Assembly (NCBI GenBank): GCA_049323895.1
Contig: JBMOKT010000022.1
Span: 1 to 64,000, forward strand
DNA from: JBMOKT01 sp049323895
Lineage (GTDB): Bacteria > Bacillota > Peptococcia > Peptococcales > BICA1-8
Length of the DNA: 64,000 nucleotides
Reading direction: 5' to 3'
Numbering within the stretch: the stretch's first letter is position 1; every line of letters starts with the position of its first letter. Made by a program: the position numbers and the translations under genes. Positions 45,583 through 54,515 of the stretch are shown in pieces. Under the pieces are notes generated by a model. The model was not told the origin of the DNA, searched no databases, and was given only the letters and a program-made list of their open reading frames with translations.

Positions 45583-45922
45583 AATGTTCTGTATTGCAAT
45601 AAAAAGCGGCTGCCAATTGCTGCCGCTTTTAGTATTTTGCTTCGCTAGATTAAGATTTCACTTCGTTAGATTTAACTATTTTCAACGACGGGGTTCTTCG
45701 GACCACACGGATAAACACTGATAAAATATACTAATGTAATTAGTTTTGATTGTGCGAGTATTGCATAAGAGTCTAGTAGCTAATAAAACAAAAAACTGAG
45801 CAGTTCGCTCAGTTTCTAGTTAACATTTATTTAATTCTCAATTATCAACTCTCAATTCTCCATTGCTTCACAATTATCCTCAGCCTTTATCTCAACCTTA
45901 ACCTGCAAATAACAGATTTGCC
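45583..45922. other. gene-free interval with a terminator-like hairpin and degenerate repeats
   Basis: No gene seen. A hairpin AAAGCGGC/GCCGCTTT lies at 45601-45631 and is usable on both strands. Then follow a CACGGATAAACACTGATAAA phrase (45699-45725) and AT-rich sequence with phrases such as CTCAATTATCAACTCTCAATTCTC. Confidence 0.5.
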
Positions 45923-46501
45923 TCACTTCCTGCCCTTCCATTTTGGAACAATAGGTAAAACCTCATATTCCCCCTTTAAGATCCCCAAAATCCACAGGTC
46001 AATGTATTTTCCTTCGATAAAGGAATGCCTCCGCAAACGCCCCTCAGCCTTAAAGCCAAAATTCAAGGCAGAATTTAACCCCAACTCATTGTTGTCATGA
46101 ACTTGCAGATAACATTTCTCAAAACCTAATTCATAAAAAACAATATCCAAAAGGACAATCATCATATCAATACCATAACCCGCTAGACGCTTGTCTTTTT
46201 CCCCGATACCCAGTACAATTTCCGCGTTGCCGTTCTGACGGTTAATATTTCTAATACTGGCTACACCTATAGGCAATTCATCGTGTTTCCTCAAAACAAT
46301 AAAATTCACCTTGGTTGATTTAGGATCAGCCAGAAAGCCTCCCTCTTGTATTTCCTGCTTTATACTATCCAGTGATATGCTTGAATAGGCATCATAAAGC
46401 TGTCTAAACTCTTTATCCATATACCATTTCTGCAAAGTTGGCGCATCCTTTTCCTGAGGGCAGCGCATAATGATTTTACGGCCTTTCCACACAAATCTCA
46501 C
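45923..46501 (-). CDS. GNAT-family N-acetyltransferase (RimJ/RimL type)
   Basis: 192 residues. The acetyl-CoA-binding motif appears as VLGIGEKDKRLAGYGIDMMIVLLDIVF, followed by LQVHDNNELGLNSALNFGF, as in RimJ/SpeG-like enzymes. It transfers an acetyl group to an amine, substrate unknown. It stands alone on the minus strand. Confidence 0.82.
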   Translation of the reverse strand: MRFVWKGRKIIMRCPQEKDAPTLQKWYMDKEFRQLYDAYSSISLDSIKQEIQEGGFLADPKSTKVNFIVLRKHDELPIGVASIRNINRQNGNAEIVLGIGEKDKRLAGYGIDMMIVLLDIVFYELGFEKCYLQVHDNNELGLNSALNFGFKAEGRLRRHSFIEGKYIDLWILGILKGEYEVLPIVPKWKGRK

Positions 46502-46756
46502 CCCGCCATAATCATGACTGTTTATTATTTAGTTTTTCCCCACTTTCGATTAAAATCCTGCTATAGTTTATATATTTTGTTACAAAAAAATATAAACGGG
46601 CAAAGCCCGCCTATAGTCGATGGCCAATATATGTTTATTATAATTTGCTTCTCATGTTTAACTGTGTTTATCAGTGTTATCCGTAACTATAAATTTAATT
46701 ACCATTGACTTTTAGCCATCGACCATTAGCCTCTAAACAATTTACTTCCAAATTTT

Positions 46757-47131
46757 TTATCTCGGCGGGATGCAAATAAACTGGCCAATTCTTAAATTAT
46801 AAGGATTAATTCTCGGGTTTAAAGCCAGAATTTTTTCAACTGTAGTATTTGAATCCCTGGCAATCTTAAAAATTGTGTCCCCCGCTGCTATCTCCCAAAA
46901 AAACCCTCCCGGACAGTCGGGAACCTCACCAACATCGGGTGGCAGCTGCCCACCCTCCGGCAGGCATATCTCCTGCCCAATTTGTAAATTCCGGGGGTCA
47001 ATATTTGGATTAACCCTCAATAATTCTTCTAAATCAACTTTAGCTGCAATTGCAATCTTATAAAGGGTGTCACCTGCTGCCACTACCCAGTAGACACCGC
47101 TGGAACAAGGCGAACTCTCCTGGCGTTTCAA
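46757..47131 (-). CDS. protein with two LysM domains
   Basis: 124 residues, nearly all two LysM modules: VVAAGDTLYKIAIAAKVDLEELLRVNP and EIAAGDTIFKIARDSNTTVEKILALNP. They are joined by a short acidic-proline linker. There is no signal peptide or catalytic domain. In spore formers such proteins often attach to coat or cortex peptidoglycan; here no direct proof. A weak minus-strand hairpin (CGGGC/GCCCG, 46595-46607) lies downstream. Confidence 0.78.
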   Translation of the reverse strand: MKRQESSPCSSGVYWVVAAGDTLYKIAIAAKVDLEELLRVNPNIDPRNLQIGQEICLPEGGQLPPDVGEVPDCPGGFFWEIAAGDTIFKIARDSNTTVEKILALNPRINPYNLRIGQFICIPPR

Positions 47132-47292
47132 AACAAACTCCCCTTTTCATTAATTTGGTATAAAAGTATATGATAAGAGGGGAAAAAAGTTGCATACAAA
47201 AAAATCACCCGCCACAGATTAACACGGATAAACACAGACAAGATTAAACATCTTATTTGCTATCGACCATTGACCATTAGCCAATTAATTTT

Positions 47293-47320
47293 AAAAAAAA
47301 TCCGCCTTATAGAGGCGGAT
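47293..47320 (-). terminator. intrinsic terminator after glnA
   Basis: On the minus strand ATCCGCCT pairs with AGGCGGAT, followed by eight U residues, 7 bp beyond the glnA stop. Confidence 0.9.
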
Positions 47321-47326
47321 AACTTT

Positions 47327-48661
47327 CTAAAATCTTGTTAAATATTGGTCTAACTCCCATTGGTGAACCCTTCCCCTGTATAAATCCCATTCCAGCTTTT
47401 TAGCCTCAATATACCTGTCAAATACATGACTGCCCAAGGCCTCCTTAATAACTTCATCCTCCTGGAGGTATGCAATCGCTGAAATCAAATTATGGGGCAG
47501 ACCTTCTATACCACGCTGCAATCTGTCGTCTTCATTCATTTCATAAATATTGGCATTAGTAGGTGCCGGCGGAACAATTTTATTCTCTATTCCAGATAAG
47601 CCCGCCTGAAGAACTACTGCCAGTGCATAATAAGGATTGCAGGATGGATCCGGATTGCGCAGTTCTATCCTGGTGGATGGACCCCTTTTGGCAGGAACAC
47701 GGATCAATGGGCTTCTGTTACGGGTTGACCAGGCAATATAGACCGGAGCCTCATAGCCCGGCACCAGCCTTTTATAGGAATTAACAATGGGGTTGGTAAT
47801 GGCGGTAATAGCTTTGATATGTTTCATTACGCCGCCCATAAAGTAAAAGGCCATTTCCGAAAGCTGCTCTTCCCCTTGGGGATCAAAAAATACATTTCTA
47901 CCATCCATATCTGACAGAGAAATATTAGTATGCATGCCAGAGCCTGCAATACCAAATACCGGTTTTGGCATAAAGGTGGCATGGAGACCGTGCCTTTGGG
48001 CAATAGTGCGCACTACATATTTAAAGGTCATTATTGCATCAGCCGTAGCAACTGCCTCATCATATTTAAAGCCTATTTCATGCTGTCCTGGAGCAACTTC
48101 GTGGTGGGAGGCCTCAATTTCAAATCCCATCTTTTCTAAATTTAGCACCATATCGCGCCGTGCATTTTCCCCCAGGTCTACAGGCGTTAAATCAAAATAG
48201 CCCGCTTTATCGTGGGTTACAGTAGTAGGCACTCCTTCATTATTAGTATGGAAAAGGAAAAATTCACATTCAGAACCTACATTCATCTTAAAACCCATCG
48301 TGGCAGCTTTGTTGGTAGCCCTCTTCAGCACATACCTGGGATCCCCCGCAAAAGGAGTGCCGTCGGGGTTGTAAATATCACAGATAAGCCTGGCTTCAGC
48401 ACCTTCCTGGGGCAGCCACGGGAATATCACAAATGTATTGGGGTCGGGGCGCAGGTACATGTCGGATTCTTCAATCCTCACATAACCTTCTATGGAAGAA
48501 CCGTCAAACATTAATTCTCCAGCTAAGGCCTTTTCCAACTGCTTCTCTGATATTGCTACATTTTTTAAAACACCAAACATATCTGTAAACTGCAGCCTGA
48601 TGAAGCGGACGTCATATTCTTTAGCCAGCTTTAAAACATCCTTATTGCTGAGATTTGTCAT
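47327..48661 (-). CDS. glnA: glutamine synthetase type I
   Basis: 444 residues, exactly the Bacillus GSI-alpha length. It has MFDGSSIEGYVRIEESDMYL (substrate loop), GSECEFFLF, HHEVAPGQHEIGFK (metal and glutamate site), GIAGSGMHTNIS and NPDPSCNPYYALAVVLQAG. It makes glutamine from glutamate, ammonia and ATP. Start ATG with AGGGAGG upstream. No GlnR gene or site was seen; instead its leader (48676-48737) can fold as an attenuator next to an ANTAR-type regulator gene. Confidence 0.97.
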   Translation of the reverse strand: MTNLSNKDVLKLAKEYDVRFIRLQFTDMFGVLKNVAISEKQLEKALAGELMFDGSSIEGYVRIEESDMYLRPDPNTFVIFPWLPQEGAEARLICDIYNPDGTPFAGDPRYVLKRATNKAATMGFKMNVGSECEFFLFHTNNEGVPTTVTHDKAGYFDLTPVDLGENARRDMVLNLEKMGFEIEASHHEVAPGQHEIGFKYDEAVATADAIMTFKYVVRTIAQRHGLHATFMPKPVFGIAGSGMHTNISLSDMDGRNVFFDPQGEEQLSEMAFYFMGGVMKHIKAITAITNPIVNSYKRLVPGYEAPVYIAWSTRNRSPLIRVPAKRGPSTRIELRNPDPSCNPYYALAVVLQAGLSGIENKIVPPAPTNANIYEMNEDDRLQRGIEGLPHNLISAIAYLQEDEVIKEALGSHVFDRYIEAKKLEWDLYRGRVHQWELDQYLTRF

Positions 48662-48675
48662 TAAATAACCTCCCT

Positions 48676-48729
48676 AAAAAAAATTAGACACTCAATAATC
48701 AATAGTTTGCAGCTACTGACTATGAGCGC
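48676..48729 (-). terminator. candidate attenuator terminator in the glnA leader
   Basis: On the minus strand the segment from 48729 to 48713 pairs with 48705 to 48688 (about 17 pairs including G-U, one bulge, 7-nt loop). A UAA-spaced run of eight U residues follows (48683-48676). It lies between promoter and glnA start. Confidence 0.6.
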
Positions 48730-48737
48730 CGTTGCTC
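48724..48737 (-). promoter_or_regulatory. hexaloop hairpin overlapping the glnA attenuator (possible ANTAR target)
   Basis: GAGC-AACGGC-GCTC on the minus strand: a 4-bp stem with a six-base loop having A at position 1 and G at position 4, as in ANTAR target hairpins. Its 3' half is the 5' arm of the terminator, so the two folds exclude each other. I could not find a convincing partner hairpin. Confidence 0.4.
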
Positions 48738-48764
48738 TCAAAAATACTTAAATCCTTTGCTTTT

Positions 48765-48793
48765 ATTATAGAAGGGGACTTAAAGATTAGCAA
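48765..48793 (-). promoter_or_regulatory. sigma-A promoter of glnA
   Basis: On the minus strand TTGCTA (48793-48788), 17-bp spacer and perfect TATAAT (48770-48765). The transcript would start near 48758, just upstream of the hexaloop hairpin, and 17 bp after the end of the regulator gene. Confidence 0.65.
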
Positions 48794-48809
48794 GCAAAAA
48801 TTACGGCAC

Positions 48810-49376
48810 TCAAAATTCATCCATTAATATTATAGCTTCCGCTACTTTTTTCATAGGTATGCGTTTTTCCATACTGCTCTTCCGGAGCTTATTATATGCT
48901 TCTTCTTCAGGCAGACCATGCTTACGCATTAAGATACCCTTAGCCTTTTCAATTATCTTCCTGCTTTCAAGGGTATCCCTTAGGTCTTCCACCTCTTTTT
49001 CTAATTTTTTCTGATTTTTATACTGAATTAAAGCCAAATTCAAGGTATTTATCAGTTGAAAGTCTATGACAGGCTTTAATAATACTCCAAAGAGGGATTT
49101 TGGTGTGTTCTTACCGGTATCAATATGGTGTTGACTTAATAGTACGATAGGACCGAGGCTTTCGTCAGCGATAATTTGTGCTAACTGAAGACCGTTCATA
49201 CCTTGTAAATCGTAATCAATAAGGCTGATTGCAATTTCCTTGCTCTGAAGGGTTCTTAGAGCTGAAAAAGCATCTTCCACTTCTGCAAGCACCTGAAAAC
49301 CATGGGAGGTAAGAATTTTTTTAAGCTTATTTGACTGGGCTTTATCTTTAGCGGCAATGAGAATGGTTTCTTGCAT
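48810..49376 (-). CDS. ANTAR-domain antitermination regulator
   Basis: 188 residues. The N-terminal receiver-like domain (1-120) has D54 in LIDYDLQGMNG and the LLKPV lysine, but the usual acidic pair is incomplete (AAKDK). A short coiled coil follows, then the ANTAR domain (about 135-188: ESRKIIEKAKGILMRKHGLPEEEAYNKLRKSS). ANTAR proteins bind tandem hairpins in nascent RNA and stop termination. Location directly upstream of glnA makes that leader the likely target. Confidence 0.88.
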   Translation of the reverse strand: MQETILIAAKDKAQSNKLKKILTSHGFQVLAEVEDAFSALRTLQSKEIAISLIDYDLQGMNGLQLAQIIADESLGPIVLLSQHHIDTGKNTPKSLFGVLLKPVIDFQLINTLNLALIQYKNQKKLEKEVEDLRDTLESRKIIEKAKGILMRKHGLPEEEAYNKLRKSSMEKRIPMKKVAEAIILMDEF

Positions 49377-49450
49377 TTATTTACCTCCGCAATACTCAAG
49401 TAAAATTATTTTATCATGTATTAACTAATAATGGTAGTATACCCTGGGAA

Positions 49451-49473
49451 ACAAAAGAGACCTTACGGTCTCT
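49451..49473 (-). terminator. intrinsic terminator after spoIIR
   Basis: AGAGACC/GGTCTCT hairpin with a GTAA loop and TTTTGT tail on the minus strand, 16 bp past the stop. Confidence 0.8.
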
Positions 49474-49488
49474 ATATAAAGGGGGGAA

Positions 49489-50124
49489 TTAACTTTTAAC
49501 TAAAATTTTTGCTAATGTGGGCAGGGAACTCATAACCCATTCTACTATTTTTAAGCTTACCCTTAATTTAGGTTTTTTAAACTTATCCGGGGTATTTATT
49601 GGATAACTGTTATTGATTCTAGCGTTCTCTTTATTGTCCGCTTTATCTTTATCGGTTTCTACAAAACAGAGAGGCGGGAAAAGAACACACCACCAATTTG
49701 CACCTTTGCCTTCACCAATCACTACCCTTACTGCTTCATAATCTCCAGCTGGCAAACTAAAGCTGCCATAGTATTTTGTCGGGAAATAAAACCTTCCATA
49801 TTGGGCTTCCACCTGATAATTACTGCCTAGGCTAATTAACGTCTCCCTGGCAATATCCTCCATCTGAGGAAGGCTTTCTAACAGAATGCGCCGGCTGTTT
49901 TCCAGACTATCTGATTGGGAAAACTTTCCTTCTATATTTTTAACAATTGCATCCTTAACCTTATACTTTAAAGCCTGATCCTTTGAACTATCACTATTTG
50001 CCAACACATGAAGCCTGATTAAGTCCTTTTCCTTTTGACCGGGAGTATCATTTTGCAGAGTACTACCGCCAGCCACTACTAAAACTAATAATAGTATAAA
50101 CGAAACAATTACTTTATATTTCAT
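49489..50124 (-). CDS. spoIIR: stage II sporulation protein R
   Basis: About 211 residues. An N-terminal membrane or signal segment (residues 4-22) is followed by LIRLHVLANSDSSKDQALK and ANWWCVLFPPLCFV, both hallmarks of SpoIIR. Made in the forespore under sigma-F, it crosses the membrane and triggers SpoIIGA to process pro-sigma-E. ATG 50124 sits nine bases after GGAGGTG; an upstream in-frame TTG is less likely. It stands alone with its own terminator. Confidence 0.93.
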   Translation of the reverse strand: MKYKVIVSFILLLVLVVAGGSTLQNDTPGQKEKDLIRLHVLANSDSSKDQALKYKVKDAIVKNIEGKFSQSDSLENSRRILLESLPQMEDIARETLISLGSNYQVEAQYGRFYFPTKYYGSFSLPAGDYEAVRVVIGEGKGANWWCVLFPPLCFVETDKDKADNKENARINNSYPINTPDKFKKPKLRVSLKIVEWVMSSLPTLAKILVKS

Positions 50125-50130
50125 ATTCAA

Positions 50131-50465
50131 GCACCTCCCGGCTTATTCTAATAATAGTATTGCCAGGAAAAATATGGTTTATTCATAATTACCAACTAAA
50201 TAACAAACATTTACAATTTTGTTAATTTAGTTGGTAAAGGTAAGCTTAAAAGTACTACTGCATGACAGGTAAAGGTAAAGGAAAACCTCATTTAGTATCT
50301 GCTTTGGGTTATTCCTTGAGATTCATCCCAATATGTTGGCTTGTTCTGATGCATCATGCAATCCTCCTATACTTAAGTATTCTCTTCCACTTTTTCACTC
50401 TTTCACTTTTCCACTATTTTGCTCGCCCACTGACATGCAGCTTTCTGTAATGGGACTTTCCTAAA
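50131..50465. other. gene-free interval containing one copy of a dispersed repeat
   Basis: No gene. Positions 50259-50330 are similar in inverse orientation to 63447-63514. A 62-codon open frame over it has no ribosome site and reads like noise. The right half is a pyrimidine-rich stretch (CACTTTTTCACTCTTTCACT). Confidence 0.6.
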
Positions 50466-50503
50466 TAAGAAAGTCTAGGCTCTGAGGGATGAGCCTAGAC
50501 TTT
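50466..50503 (-). terminator. intrinsic terminator after the SPOCS/LysM gene
   Basis: AAGTCTAGGCTC/GAGCCTAGACTT, 12-bp perfect stem, followed by TCTTATTT on the minus strand. Confidence 0.8.
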
Positions 50504-50506
50504 GTA

Positions 50507-52147
50507 TTAACCTTTACCAACTACGCATGGAATTTTTATCACTTGACCTATTCTAAGCCTATTGGGGTTAATTCCCGGGTTAGCTCTTACTATATCCTGC
50601 CAAGTTAGACCAGGTACTCTGTCTTGATAGGATGCAGCAACCTTGGCTAGAGTATCGCCGGCCTTAATAGTGTAAGAATAGTATCCTTCAGGCGGGCACT
50701 CTTCATCTGGAATTACGGGTCCGGTTCCGCTGTCCTTAACATCTACAACTACTATCAAATCCTTCATCTCAAATGCCCTTACGCAGATTTCTATTATGGC
50801 AACTGCTCTTACCCTAGTAGAATCACAGGATGGACCTTCAAGCTTCAAATCGGTGTATTCAACTTTTTCTGTGACATCAATCATAGTATCTTCGTCTACG
50901 CCGTCAAAATGGACAAAGGTTGTGAAAGGAACATCGGCACTTGTTTCCCGCAGCTCATTATCAATGGGGTCTGGTAAAACTTCCGAACCGCAGACCACAT
51001 AGTAAGCCTGAACGTGAATATCACCTTTTACAATTACTTTATTTTGAATTTTTTCATAGCTGACATTTCTTATTTTAGCATGTAATTCTTTAGTCTTTTT
51101 AACAGGTAACCCGGTATCAATTGGGCGGGAGACATTTTCCTGATGACATTCCTTGCCGATAATATCTTCAACCCGAATTCTTCTTCTGTCTACGGTGGCA
51201 CCCTTTACATTTGTAACAAGGTTTAATTCCACCATCTCTGTTACCTTGACAAAGACCTGCAGTATACAGTTTGCTTTTACCCTAGTACTTACCTCTTCGT
51301 TGTTGGTAGTCAATAAAGAAGCCTCACAGAATTCAACTTTACATCTGGTGTAGACATCCATACCAGGCTGTGCTCCGGGAATGTCGACCACTACATTAAA
51401 GGTAGTATCAAAGGATTGTTCCTGTACAGCATCATCAACTGGGTCAACATAATAGATTTGTTTATGGAGTGTTCCTCTTACTACTACCTTATTGGGTAAA
51501 ATTTCATAATCCATATCCCGGCAGACGGCATCCATCTCTTTTACTTTCCTGGCCGGTCTGTCAAGGGTATGAACTACACTATCCTGCTTTTGCTTTTGCT
51601 CTTCTCCCACAACACTTTCTACTTTGAAAAGTTCTTTCTCAACAGTTATGCCAGGTCCTGTTACATCGGTGACAACATCCAGCTGTAAAATTTCAATAAC
51701 CTTGGCAGTAATGCTAAGCACTGCATTCTGATGGATAGTGGTGGTGGGGAAGGAACCATTGGCTGCATCTGTGTTGATGTATAAAATCTTTGCATCAAGC
51801 ATTACATCCATACCAGGCTTTGCACCCTCAATATGGACAAAATCTGTAAATTCTTCGCTGACAATTGTATATTCCCGAACTACGTTATCCCCTTCGGCAA
51901 TATAATAGATTTGCTTGTGCAGCTTTCCTTTGACTATTACCTTATTTGGCAGTATTTCATAATCTAGTTCTACTATTTCTGCATCCACATCGGCGATTTT
52001 CCGTACACTGATGATTTGTTCTACTGGAACATCATCTACTATTACTGTTTCTCTGATCTGTAAGTCACGGACAACATCAAACTGTGCAGTTCCCTGCCCT
52101 ACCACATGCTGTACCTTTATTCTCTTTTTATTCTGAGTGATGTGCAT
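50507..52147 (-). CDS. SPOCS (DUF3794) triple-repeat protein with C-terminal LysM (SipL-like)
   Basis: 546 residues. Three DUF3794/SPOCS repeats, each with a YEILPNKVIVKGKLHKQIYY-like core (about 60-85, 215-240, 375-400), precede one LysM domain (about 495-543: YTIKAGDTLAKVAASYQD). No signal peptide, so it acts in the mother cell. Clostridium difficile SipL has the same architecture and anchors the SpoIVA coat base on the forespore. Expressed alone, with its own terminator. Confidence 0.85.
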   Translation of the reverse strand: MHITQNKKRIKVQHVVGQGTAQFDVVRDLQIRETVIVDDVPVEQIISVRKIADVDAEIVELDYEILPNKVIVKGKLHKQIYYIAEGDNVVREYTIVSEEFTDFVHIEGAKPGMDVMLDAKILYINTDAANGSFPTTTIHQNAVLSITAKVIEILQLDVVTDVTGPGITVEKELFKVESVVGEEQKQKQDSVVHTLDRPARKVKEMDAVCRDMDYEILPNKVVVRGTLHKQIYYVDPVDDAVQEQSFDTTFNVVVDIPGAQPGMDVYTRCKVEFCEASLLTTNNEEVSTRVKANCILQVFVKVTEMVELNLVTNVKGATVDRRRIRVEDIIGKECHQENVSRPIDTGLPVKKTKELHAKIRNVSYEKIQNKVIVKGDIHVQAYYVVCGSEVLPDPIDNELRETSADVPFTTFVHFDGVDEDTMIDVTEKVEYTDLKLEGPSCDSTRVRAVAIIEICVRAFEMKDLIVVVDVKDSGTGPVIPDEECPPEGYYSYTIKAGDTLAKVAASYQDRVPGLTWQDIVRANPGINPNRLRIGQVIKIPCVVGKG

Positions 52148-52366
52148 AAATAATATTTCCTCCTTTCAATTTTCATAGGTTTATCTCAATTTAATATATG
52201 AGATAAGTTGTAAAATGTGACTAGAAATAAGTAACATTTTCTATGAGACTACTATATGTTATGTGCCTGCCTCAAAATTGTGTTAAATTTCTTATATTAT
52301 TTGATAAATATGCACATTTTTCTTATTAAATAACTGTTAATTAATTTTTGGATAATTAATATTTAA

Positions 52367-52402
52367 TAAAAAAAGGCTACTGCATTATATGCAGTAACCT
52401 TT
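52367..52402 (-). terminator. intrinsic terminator after the CAP-domain gene
   Basis: AAAGGTTACTGCAT/ATGCAGTAGCCTTT hairpin ending in a T-run on the minus strand, 12 bp past the stop. Confidence 0.88.
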
Positions 52403-52413
52403 AAGGTTTGTTA

Positions 52414-54291
52414 TTAATATCCGACAAACATCTGGGTAAACATTATTCCGTATGGTCCGCCTTCCACTATACCTATACCTATATGGGTGTAATTAGGATT
52501 AAGGATATTACGGCGGTGACCAGCTGAGTTCATCAATGCTTCATGGGCACCAGTTACACTATAGTGACCCGCCAGATTTTCACCGGCAGTTCTGTAGTTA
52601 ATTCCAAATTGCTCCATCATGTCAAAGGGGCTGCCATAGGTAGGAGATGTATGGGCAAAATAGTTTTTATCAATCATATCCTGGGATTTAAGCCTGGCTA
52701 CCTTAACAATTTTTGTTTCCATAGTAAGGGGAGATACCCCTGCTTCTTGGCGGGCTTTGTTAATTAATCCCAGCATTTGCAATTCCATTTTTTCCTGGTT
52801 TGTTAATCCTTCTGCACCTGTTTTAGGCTCCTCTGAATCAGGGCTGGGGGCTGCTGGACTGTTGCTATGTCCTAAAAATACCTCTACCATTATATATCCA
52901 TAGCGGGAACTCTTAACTATTCCAATACCCATCTGCTGTACACTAGGATTTAAGATATTGCCTTTATGCTTAGCTGTAGCCATAAGTGCCTTATGGGCAG
53001 GCTCCACACTTGAGGCTGCAACGATGCTTTCAGCCAATACCGTATAGGCTATACCAGCCTTGTTAAGCATATCTGAAGTTCGCCCGTAGGTAGGTGAAGT
53101 ATAGCTTAGGTATTGATTGCTTTCCATATCCTTTGCCTTTATCCGGGCTATCTCCGTCAGCTTTTCATTTAAGGTGAGGCTTGATAGACCATTTTGCATA
53201 CGGTCTTTGTTAATCAAGGCTGCCATTTGTTGCTCCAATTGGGCTTCGCCAGATTGAGGGTCTGGCTGGGGCTCAGGAACTGGCTGGGGCTCTAGCTCCG
53301 GTTTTGGAGGAGCTGGTTGTGGCTGGGGTTCAGGCTGTGGCTGTGTTGTTGTTTGTTGAGGCTTTATAAATACCTCAACAATATTAAATCCATACTGTCC
53401 ACCTGCTTGCACGGCAACCCCTATTTCCGTAAAGTTGGGGTTCAAAATTACCTCTTTATGCCTTATTGATTTCATTAAAGCATCATGAGCCATCTTAACA
53501 TCAGGGGATGCCACTATATTTTCCTTAACCTCAGCAAAGGGGATATTTAATTTTTTCAGCATCTCATCAATATAGCCGTATGTAGGGGATTTATGGGAAA
53601 GATAGTTTTTCTCTACCATCTCACCTGCCTTCATTTGGGCTGCACGGGTAAGTTCTTTGTTTTCTACTACTTTAGGGAGCCCTAGTTTTTGCCTCTCAGT
53701 ATTTATGAGATCCAACAAGAATCCGGACCAGTCATTCCCTTGGTTACTGTTAGCGGAGCCGGAGTTATTGCTGTCCCCTGCAGCTTGCTCGCTGAATTGG
53801 GGGTTTCCAACAAATAACTGGGTATACATACTTCCATAAGGACCACCCTTGACAATACCAATTCCAATATGGGTAAATTTCGGATTAAGTATATTTTGCC
53901 GGTGTCCCGTGGAATTCATAAGAGCGTTATGTGCACCCAATACCGAACCATTGCCTGCCAAGTTTTCTCCTGCTATATCATATGTAACACCAAACTTTTT
54001 CATCATGTCAAAGGGGCTGCCATAGGTAGGGGAATTATGGGCAAAATAATTCTTATCAACCATGTCTTGGGATTTAAGTCTGGCAATATCCACCAATTGA
54101 ACTGCCATTTTTAGCGGCGCTAAACCCTCTTTTTGCCTTTCTTGGTTGATATAGTTTAACATTTCATTTTCTGCTTGACCCTGGTTAAAAGAATATGTAT
54201 TTTCTTCAGCCCAGGCAGGGCTAGCACCAAAAATAAAGGTCAGCAAAAAAACTCCTAACAAAACTGCTGATATACCCTTTTTCCTGCTCAA
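52414..54291 (-). CDS. secreted protein with four tandem CAP (SCP/PR1) domains
   Basis: 625 residues with a Sec signal peptide (cut near ASPAWAEE, about residue 28). Four CAP domains lie at about 40-165, 190-315, 350-475 and 500-625; a proline/glutamine-rich hinge precedes the third. Domains 1 and 4 are nearly identical and keep NYFAH, AGENLAG and GHRQNIL/GHRRNIL. Domain 2 keeps YLSH and RHKEVIL; domain 3 has YLSY, so the first metal-site His is lost. Single-CAP proteins (YkwD type) are the rule in Firmicutes. Function of bacterial CAP proteins is largely open; cell-surface or spore binding is possible. Confidence 0.88.
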   Translation of the reverse strand: MSRKKGISAVLLGVFLLTFIFGASPAWAEENTYSFNQGQAENEMLNYINQERQKEGLAPLKMAVQLVDIARLKSQDMVDKNYFAHNSPTYGSPFDMMKKFGVTYDIAGENLAGNGSVLGAHNALMNSTGHRQNILNPKFTHIGIGIVKGGPYGSMYTQLFVGNPQFSEQAAGDSNNSGSANSNQGNDWSGFLLDLINTERQKLGLPKVVENKELTRAAQMKAGEMVEKNYLSHKSPTYGYIDEMLKKLNIPFAEVKENIVASPDVKMAHDALMKSIRHKEVILNPNFTEIGVAVQAGGQYGFNIVEVFIKPQQTTTQPQPEPQPQPAPPKPELEPQPVPEPQPDPQSGEAQLEQQMAALINKDRMQNGLSSLTLNEKLTEIARIKAKDMESNQYLSYTSPTYGRTSDMLNKAGIAYTVLAESIVAASSVEPAHKALMATAKHKGNILNPSVQQMGIGIVKSSRYGYIMVEVFLGHSNSPAAPSPDSEEPKTGAEGLTNQEKMELQMLGLINKARQEAGVSPLTMETKIVKVARLKSQDMIDKNYFAHTSPTYGSPFDMMEQFGINYRTAGENLAGHYSVTGAHEALMNSAGHRRNILNPNYTHIGIGIVEGGPYGIMFTQMFVGY

Positions 54292-54479
54292 CTCTTTTTC
54301 CTCCTTATGCTATATTTTTGGGTATAGTCATTTTATACTGGACAAGGCAATAAAAACAAATTGGTTTTTGACCTTTAGGAGCCACTATGACTTGTTTATC
54401 AGGTGAAACTTTTATCATAGTGTCTTTACAACATTTTTAACACCCTATGGTAATTATAAACAAGGTTAATTAAGGAAAG

Positions 54480-54507
54480 AAAAAACGACATTTCCTGGGA
54501 AATGTCG
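54480..54507 (-). terminator. intrinsic terminator after veg
   Basis: CGACATTTCC/GGAAATGTCG hairpin with six U residues on the minus strand, 9 bp past the veg stop. Confidence 0.88.
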
Positions 54508-54515
54508 CCAAAATT

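Noticed and set aside
45531..45725. CRISPR array from the repeated GTATAC and CACGGATAAACAC phrases
   Set aside because: Repeats are too short, irregularly spaced and diverged, and no cas gene is present.
50262..50450. 62-codon plus-strand frame
   Set aside because: Covers a dispersed repeat and pyrimidine-rich DNA, no ribosome site.
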